Source: an uncultured Lachnospiraceae bacterium (GTDB lineage: Bacteria > Bacillota > Clostridia > Lachnospirales > Lachnospiraceae). From it: DNA of 19,117 bases. The notes beneath the pieces were generated by a model. That model had not been told where the DNA came from. It was given only the letters and a program-made list of their open reading frames with translations, and did not search any database. The stretch lies in contig CACZTF010000279.1 in assembly GCA_902784025.1 (NCBI GenBank), forward strand, positions 1 through 19,117, in the 5' to 3' direction. Made by a program: the position numbers and the translations under genes. This document shows positions 14,425 to 19,117 of the stretch, one piece after another (position 1 is the first letter of the stretch; every line of letters begins with the position of its first letter).

Positions 14425-16065
14425 TCACCCTTTCCTGAAAAGCGTAGAAAAAAGTCCTCTTCCTATGCTTGCCCCCACGTTTCCTCCAAGTGTCTTACCG
14501 AATTTTCCGAAACTCGCCCCAAAGGTCTTGCCCATCTCTCTTCCTATGGTACCGGCAACGCTGTTGCCCACAGAGTTCATAGCTTTCTGCTTTGCCTTCT
14601 CCTGTTTTTTTAATTCCTTGATCTGTTCTTTTGAAAGACCGGCATAAGGATCTGCCGGCTGCGCAGGCACAGCTTCCCCCTGTTGCTGCTGGCCATTAGC
14701 GTATCCCTGCTGCATGCCGGGAAGCGTCGGCTCCGGCCTTTCCTGTGCCGCGGCCTGGGCTTCTGCCTGATTCATCCCCATGCGCATAAAAAACTCATAT
14801 GCAGAATCGTTATCCACATATTGGGCATATTTGCTGTAAAGTAGACTTCCTTTGACAGCCATATCCCTTTCTGCATCGGTAACAGCACCCATGCGGCTCT
14901 GAGGCGGTAATATATATGCCTTTTGCGCAATCCCGGGAGTCCCGCTCTCATCAAGAAAGGAAACAATGGCCTCTCCCGTTCCCAATGCCATTATCGCTTC
15001 ATACGTGTCAAATTCCGGATTCTCCCTGAATGACTGTGCTGCTGCTTTAACCGCTTTCTGTTCGGCCGGAGTATATGCTCTTAAAGCATGTTCTATCTTA
15101 TTGTTAAGCTGTGCAAGAACTCCGTCAGGTATATCTCTGGGGTTCTGGGTACAAAAGTAAATACCGACACCCTTGGATCGTATAAGCTTGACCACCTGCT
15201 CTATCTTATCCATGAGAACTTTCGGCGCATCATCAAAGAGCAAATGAGCTTCATCGAAGAAAAAGACTAATTTAGGCTTATCAAGATCTCCTACTTCAGG
15301 AAGTATCTCAAAAAGCTCTGAAAGCATCCACAACAGAAAAGTAGCATAGAGACGTCCGTTACCTATAAGACTTGAGCTGTCGAGAATATTGATCATGCCT
15401 TTGCCTCCCGCACCGACAGCTAGCCAGTCAAGTATGTTCAATGCAGGCTCTGCAAAAAAATCTTCTCCTCCCGCCATCTCAAGAGCGACAACGGCACGGG
15501 TCATTGCCCCCAGGGTAGCACCCTGTATCTTTCCGTATTCAGGTGCAAGTTCAGCGGAATGTTCACCGACGTAATTGAACATTGCTTTCAGATCTTTGGT
15601 ATCTGTCAGAAGCAGATTATTATCATCAGCAATGCGGAATATCACATTCAGAACATCCGTCTGGAGTTCGTTCAGATCAAGTATCCTTGCCAGAAGCATA
15701 GGTCCGACCTCAGATATGGTTGTTCTTAACGGTATACCCGTCTTGCCGAATATATCCCACAAATTTACGGGATATCCCTGATATTCGAAGCCCGCTTCAG
15801 CAAGGCCGAAACGCTCTATCCTTTCCCTCATGTTTTCCGAATCCGATCCGGGAGCGATCATTCCTGCCACATCCCCCTTTACATCAGACATAAAGACGGG
15901 AATACCCATATCCGAAAAACTCTCTGCCAGCACCTTTAGAGTTACGGTCTTTCCGGTTCCTGTTGCACCGGCCACCAGGCCATGCCTGTTTACCATCTTC
16001 GGAAGAAGGAAGATATTTTCCCCTTTGTCATCGTTGCCTACCCATATCTTATCATCTCTTATCAT
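14425..16065 (-). CDS. YjgR-type HerA-like ATPase (DUF853 family)
   Basis: This 546-residue protein belongs to the HerA/FtsK-related P-loop family typified by E. coli YjgR, whose cellular role is not settled. Visible are Walker A GATGTGKT (33-40), SDVKGD (60-65) shortly after it, Walker B LVFFFDEAH (267-274, D271 E272), a TQNP motif (306-309) and an arginine-containing helicase-like stretch (RAYTPAEQKA). Residues 440-475 form a Gln/Pro/Ala-rich linker. Residues 476-496 are a Lys/Glu helix. Residues 500-546 form a Gly/Ser/Ala-rich tail with repeated small-residue spacing and a basic end, as also found in YjgR. There are no membrane helices or signal peptide. The ATG at 16065 has an AGAAAGGA site. 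rnz follows after 29 bases. Confidence 0.88.
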   Translation of the reverse strand: MIRDDKIWVGNDDKGENIFLLPKMVNRHGLVAGATGTGKTVTLKVLAESFSDMGIPVFMSDVKGDVAGMIAPGSDSENMRERIERFGLAEAGFEYQGYPVNLWDIFGKTGIPLRTTISEVGPMLLARILDLNELQTDVLNVIFRIADDNNLLLTDTKDLKAMFNYVGEHSAELAPEYGKIQGATLGAMTRAVVALEMAGGEDFFAEPALNILDWLAVGAGGKGMINILDSSSLIGNGRLYATFLLWMLSELFEILPEVGDLDKPKLVFFFDEAHLLFDDAPKVLMDKIEQVVKLIRSKGVGIYFCTQNPRDIPDGVLAQLNNKIEHALRAYTPAEQKAVKAAAQSFRENPEFDTYEAIMALGTGEAIVSFLDESGTPGIAQKAYILPPQSRMGAVTDAERDMAVKGSLLYSKYAQYVDNDSAYEFFMRMGMNQAEAQAAAQERPEPTLPGMQQGYANGQQQQGEAVPAQPADPYAGLSKEQIKELKKQEKAKQKAMNSVGNSVAGTIGREMGKTFGASFGKFGKTLGGNVGASIGRGLFSTLFRKG

Positions 16066-16115
16066 CGTCTTATCCTTTCTGTTACAGCTCTTTTCCGTTT
16101 ATCGTATCTTATGGG

Positions 16116-16121
16116 ATTATA
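16116..16121 (-). promoter_or_regulatory. -10 element upstream of the DUF853 ATPase gene
   Basis: A perfect TATAAT lies on the minus strand about 50 bases before the ATG at 16065. The best -35 at 17 bases is a poor TTTTAA, so only the -10 is marked. Confidence 0.45.
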
Positions 16122-16180
16122 CAACACTCAAACAAAAATTAAAAGTATCTTTAAAAACAACAGAGCAGCATATAAAGTAC

Positions 16181-16209
16181 TTGTCAAAACATCGTATTTA
16201 ATTTATACT
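16181..16209 (+). promoter_or_regulatory. promoter of the PAP2-Smr operon
   Basis: TTGTCA (16181-16186), 17-base spacer, TATACT (16204-16209), each matching five of six consensus bases. It implies a leader of about 75 bases before the ATG at 16291. Confidence 0.65.
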
Positions 16210-16290
16210 CCATAAATATAGCTTAAAAACCATATATTATATGTTCAATTTCATTAAAAGATAATACTTTTGTATTACAGGGAGGAACAC

Positions 16291-16833
16291 ATGACCGAGG
16301 CTTTTGATCTGCCCATTCTATTATGGCTGCAGGAGCATTTCAGATTTGAGGTACTTGACCATATCTGGACTGTGATCACCTTTTTCGGAAACAAGGGCTG
16401 GTTCTGGATAGCTCTTGCCGTTTTATTGCTGATAATCCCGCGTACACGTTACATGGGAATACCCGCAGTAATATCATTTGTCGTAACTGCCGGGATAAAC
16501 AGTGTTATCCTGAAAAATGTCATAGGACGTGCACGGCCTTTTGATTATTCGGATCTCATACAACCGGTAGCAGACGCTCTGCCGGACAGCTTTTCATTCC
16601 CTTCAGGACATGCGGCCACATCATTTGCCGTAGCCCTGATATTACTGAGAGCTGACAAACGTATTGGCATCCCGGCTGTTATATTTGCATCATTTATAGC
16701 TTTTTCAAGGATCGCTTTACGGGTACATTACCCCACAGACATAATAGCAGGCTTCCTGCTTGCCTTTGCCGTAAGTACTATCGTATGGCTTCTGTGGAGT
16801 CTAACGCCATATGCCCGTAAACACATGAATTAA
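16291..16833 (+). CDS. PAP2-family membrane phosphatase
   Basis: This is a membrane-bound acid phosphatase of the PAP2 superfamily. Bacterial members dephosphorylate undecaprenyl pyrophosphate, phosphatidate or phosphatidylglycerophosphate; the substrate here is not determined. The 180-residue protein has several membrane helices and the three catalytic motifs: K75-x6-R82-P83, PSGH (104-107) and S139-R140-x5-H146-x3-D150 in SRIALRVHYPTD. The ATG at 16291 is chosen because AGGGAGGAA lies just upstream; an in-frame ATG at 16270 would add seven residues without a good site. It is 23 bases before the smr gene and probably co-transcribed. A BcrC-like undecaprenyl-pyrophosphatase role is possible but not shown. 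Confidence 0.9.
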   Translation: MTEAFDLPILLWLQEHFRFEVLDHIWTVITFFGNKGWFWIALAVLLLIIPRTRYMGIPAVISFVVTAGINSVILKNVIGRARPFDYSDLIQPVADALPDSFSFPSGHAATSFAVALILLRADKRIGIPAVIFASFIAFSRIALRVHYPTDIIAGFLLAFAVSTIVWLLWSLTPYARKHMN

Positions 16834-16856
16834 AGCTTATACACAGGAGAATACGT

Positions 16857-17102
16857 ATGAGCGCACCCTTCGTAGAACTGGATCTTCACGGTCTTACAAA
16901 GGAAGAGGCACGATATGAGATCGAGCAGCTTCTTGACACCCTGGATTCCGGAACGTATCATGTAAGACTCATCCACGGATACAGCCGCGGCACTGAACTT
17001 CGTGACATGATACTTCGGGAATACCGTTCTTTTCCAAAAGTTAAACGTGTAATGCATGGCGGAAACCGGGGAATCACTGTGCTCGTTCTTCGGGAATTAT
17101 GA
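16857..17102 (+). CDS. stand-alone Smr-domain protein
   Basis: This 81-residue protein is almost nothing but an Smr domain, a small nuclease-like fold found at the C-terminus of MutS2 and in stand-alone forms linked to nucleic acid cleavage and ribosome rescue. It shows DLHGLTKEEA (9-18), the glycine-rich HGYSRGTELR (40-49) in place of the MutS2-type HGKGxGxLR, and the closing HGGNRGITVLVL segment. No MutS2 core is attached. The ATG at 16857 follows ACAGGAG. It lies 23 bases after the PAP2 gene. A functional link between the two is not evident. Confidence 0.88.
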   Translation: MSAPFVELDLHGLTKEEARYEIEQLLDTLDSGTYHVRLIHGYSRGTELRDMILREYRSFPKVKRVMHGGNRGITVLVLREL

Positions 17103-17186
17103 ACACGTGTCAAATTGTTTTTCCATTTCACTAATCTTTCTTAATAAGAACACATATTTTTCAAAATAGTACTGTATTATTCAGAG

Positions 17187-17223
17187 TGTAAGGAGGGTAC
17201 AACCTTACAAAATTTGTTTTTTT
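17187..17223 (+). terminator. possible first terminator after smr
   Basis: TGTAAGG (17187-17193) pairs perfectly with CCTTACA (17203-17209) around a 9-base loop. Seven Ts follow at 17217-17223, but seven bases separate stem and T-run, so it is at best a weak terminator. It could instead be part of a small RNA. Confidence 0.4.
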
Positions 17224-17253
17224 ACTTTTCATACATTTTTCCTTCTAAAACAG

Positions 17254-17293
17254 AAAAGGCGCCGTGAGGGACGGTGCCTTTTCCGTTTTTTTT
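17254..17293 (+). terminator. strong terminator downstream of PAP2-Smr
   Basis: AAAAGGCGCCGT (17254-17265) pairs with ACGGTGCCTTTT (17271-17282) as 12 bp with one G-T pair and a GAGGG loop. It is followed by CCG and eight Ts (17286-17293). It lies 152 bases after the smr stop and insulates the secreted hydrolase gene. Confidence 0.85.
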
Positions 17294-17438
17294 ATGATCT
17301 TATTACTTCTTTTTTTGATATCATTCTATCACTATCTGATCTTTTTAAAAGTGTTCAGATTATGATCAATTAATCATTTACAAATAAGCCCATTGGTGTT
17401 AAGTTTAGATTAAAGAATTATTACAGAAGGTGATATTA

Positions 17439-19117
17439 ATGAAATATAAAAACACATTTAAAAAGATATCAACTGCAGTTCTTTGTTCCGTGGCCGGTTT
17501 AACTGTACTTTGTTCCGGTAATGCTTCCGTTTTTGCTGATGAATATCAGGATTCTTCCGACGCCGGAAATACTGTACTACAGGCTCCTTTGGAAACAAAT
17601 ACTTCTGACAACAGTGAAAGTGGTAATACTGCCGGCTCACTGACAGATACGGAACAGAACACTGAAAACGTCACATATCCTGACGGTTCAATAAACAAGA
17701 AAGCAGATTCTGATAATGACCTCTCAGATGGAGACACGAAAGAAGATAACGGGAGCTCTGACCAGTCCTCTCTTACAAAAACTGACAACCCGGATATACC
17801 TTCTGACATAAAGGAGTCTGCTGAGAGCCATGATTCCTCCTACAGTTACAATAATACTGAAAACAACACAACTTCATCAAAAAAAGAAGTCTTAAATGGC
17901 TGGAAAAAGATTTCCGGTAAATATTATTTTTATAAAAACAATAAAAAATATACCGGCTGGCACAAAATGGGTAAGGCTGAAGGTGAAAAAACACCCCACT
18001 GGTCGTATTTCGGAAGTAACGGAGCATTACGCACCGGATGGGTACGGCTTGGAAAGGGAACTTCCGAGCCCGACGGAAACACGGCTAAACACTGGAGTTA
18101 TTTCGGTGATAACGGCTGGCTGCGTACCGGATGGCAGCAGCTTGGCAAAGGCACCTCCAACCCTGACGGAAACACGGCTAAACACTGGAGCTATTTCGGT
18201 AATAACGGTTGGCTGCGTACCGGATGGGAGCAGCTTGGCAAAGGTACCTCCAACCCTGACGGAAACACGGCTAAACACTGGAGTTATTTCGGTGATAACG
18301 GTTGGCTGAGAACTTTTTGGCAGCAGCTTGGCAAAGGAACGCCTAATCCTGACGGAAATTCCAAGGCCCACTATTCCTATTTTGGTTCCAACGGCTGGCT
18401 TGTAACAGGCAACAAGACCATAAGCGGTCTGTCATATGTCTTTGACAACAAGGGATGGCTTTTGAAAGGAAATACAAGCTCGATCATAGCCAATATTAAT
18501 ATAGACAACGCATTATCACAACTCATACCTAACGGATGCTACAGGATATCTTCCGCAAAAAATACCGGTTTTTCAATAGATGTATGGGGAGGTGTTGCAA
18601 AAGATGATACAAAGATCTGGTCATATGAAAACAATAATACCGCAGCACAGTTTTTCCAGATAAAACACCTGGGCGATAACATTTACAGCATAAAGACAGG
18701 AGCGAGCATATACGCCTCAAGTCTGGATATTTCAGGAGGAAAAGCTGCTTCCGGAGCTTCTCTGGTACAGAAAAAATATACCGGTTCTTCTACCCAGAAA
18801 TGGAAGATAGTTTCTGCCGGCAACGATTCATATGCTATCAAAACAGTCTCAGGCAATTTTGCTGTGGATATAGACGGAGGCAAGCTTTCCCAGGGAACGA
18901 TAAAACTCGCAAAATATACAAAAAGTGACACCCAGAAATTCAAGTTCACCAAGGCAAGCGGCTTTCTGGTAAGAAACGGAAGAAAGTATTATTTTAACGA
19001 GAACGGCGACAAACCTATGATAGGTTTGGACGTGTCTGCGTGGAGTGAAAACGTTGACTGGGAAAAGGCTATGGCAGACGGCATAGAATTTGCCGTGATC
19101 AGGGCATCCCACCGGGG
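17439..19117 (+). CDS. secreted cell-wall-binding GH25 lysozyme, N-terminal part
   Basis: The frame opens at ATG 17439 (AGAAGGTGAT upstream) and runs past the window edge: 559 codons visible. Domains in order: signal peptide (1-33, cleavage likely after VFA); Ser/Asp/Asn/Thr-rich acidic linker (about 35-149); aromatic wall-binding repeats (152-345) of choline/glucan-binding type with WSYFGxNGWLRTGW cores; a ricin-type beta-trefoil (about 364-505) with QKW/QFF/QKF motifs at 453, 404 and 499; then another wall-binding-like strand and GLDVSAWSENVDWEKAMADG (529-548), the start of a glycoside hydrolase family 25 muramidase. D531 is the usual first active-site Asp; the catalytic Glu would lie beyond the edge. 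It probably cleaves peptidoglycan, of its own wall during remodelling or of competitors. Self versus foreign target is unknown. Confidence 0.88.
   Translation, partial: MKYKNTFKKISTAVLCSVAGLTVLCSGNASVFADEYQDSSDAGNTVLQAPLETNTSDNSESGNTAGSLTDTEQNTENVTYPDGSINKKADSDNDLSDGDTKEDNGSSDQSSLTKTDNPDIPSDIKESAESHDSSYSYNNTENNTTSSKKEVLNGWKKISGKYYFYKNNKKYTGWHKMGKAEGEKTPHWSYFGSNGALRTGWVRLGKGTSEPDGNTAKHWSYFGDNGWLRTGWQQLGKGTSNPDGNTAKHWSYFGNNGWLRTGWEQLGKGTSNPDGNTAKHWSYFGDNGWLRTFWQQLGKGTPNPDGNSKAHYSYFGSNGWLVTGNKTISGLSYVFDNKGWLLKGNTSSIIANINIDNALSQLIPNGCYRISSAKNTGFSIDVWGGVAKDDTKIWSYENNNTAAQFFQIKHLGDNIYSIKTGASIYASSLDISGGKAASGASLVQKKYTGSSTQKWKIVSAGNDSYAIKTVSGNFAVDIDGGKLSQGTIKLAKYTKSDTQKFKFTKASGFLVRNGRKYYFNENGDKPMIGLDVSAWSENVDWEKAMADGIEFAVIRASHR
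17997..18368 (+). repeat. 93-bp tandem repeats coding wall-binding units
   Basis: Four consecutive 93-base units (from 17997, 18090, 18183 and 18276) encode 31-residue units beginning HWSYFG or HYSYFG. The two middle units are nearly identical in DNA, with only a few differences. The first and last are more diverged, and a fifth degraded unit follows to about residue 345. This pattern suggests recent duplication or gene conversion of the central units. Confidence 0.88.

Larger units (their letters stand above)
17103..17438 (+). other. intergenic region between smr and the GH25 gene
   Basis: This is 336 bases without a convincing gene. It holds an imperfect inverted repeat TTCTT-AAT-AAGAA (about 17137-17149), the two hairpins described separately, and an AT-rich stretch with ATGAT-CAATTA-ATCAT (about 17360-17375). 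A clear promoter for the downstream gene was not found. TTTACA about 65 bases before the ATG has only a poor -10 after it. Confidence 0.6.

Noticed and set aside
16830..17057. Minus-strand frame opposite smr
   Set aside because: It overlaps the well-supported Smr gene and has no ribosome binding site or recognisable family.
17997..18368. Regular 93-bp repeats as a CRISPR-like array
   Set aside because: Units are contiguous, without spacers, and code an in-frame 31-residue protein repeat with a wall-binding motif.
17896..18371. Repeated frames on both strands over the wall-binding repeats
   Set aside because: Alternate-frame shadows of the large secreted protein, whose frame is open from 17439 with signal peptide and known domains.

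Overview
The window looks like chromosomal DNA of a low-to-mid G+C Firmicute, most likely a Clostridia member close to Lachnospiraceae. This rests on protein character (the long clostridial-type RNase Z, an L10 leader with an attenuator, a CxxC/CxxC L33), strong AGGAGG-type ribosome binding sites and sigma-A-type promoters. The genus cannot be fixed from the sequence alone. Almost every gene is a recognisable housekeeping or cell-surface gene. No mobile element, CRISPR array, tRNA or rRNA was seen.

Layout. 1-85: edge of a possible gene running off the left end. 292-4270 (minus): the sbcD-sbcC pair for DNA end processing. 4441-5934 (plus): glpK, divergent from sbcD, with a compact promoter. 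6088-10320 (minus): the transcription/translation/secretion cluster, in transcription order rpmG, secE, nusG, rplK, rplA, then rplJ, rplL. The first five genes are served by a strong promoter at 10468-10496. rplJ-rplL have their own perfect-consensus promoter at 7496-7524, followed by an L10-type leader and an attenuator. A bidirectional terminator at 6027-6061 closes both rplL and the convergent glpK, so rpoB does not follow rplL here. 10561-13347 (minus): a fused MacB/FtsX-type ABC transporter with a very large extracytoplasmic domain. 13481-16065 (minus): RNase Z and a YjgR-type (DUF853) HerA-like ATPase. 16291-17102 (plus): a PAP2 phosphatase and a stand-alone Smr protein. 17439-19117 (plus): the start of a secreted cell-wall-binding hydrolase, with signal peptide, acidic linker, 31-residue wall-binding repeats, a ricin-type trefoil and the beginning of a GH25 lysozyme domain cut by the window edge.

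The most unusual signals are two low-complexity acidic, alanine-rich extensions on otherwise conserved proteins of the same cluster. SecE carries an N-terminal extension of about 140 residues, and ribosomal protein L10 carries a C-terminal tail of about 69 residues built from a 12-residue repeat. Also worth a second look are the regulated rplJ leader, the missing rpoB neighbour, unexplained hairpins around rplK, a glycerol kinase lacking the Firmicute phosphorylatable histidine, and a 336-base gap at 17103-17438 with two tandem hairpins.
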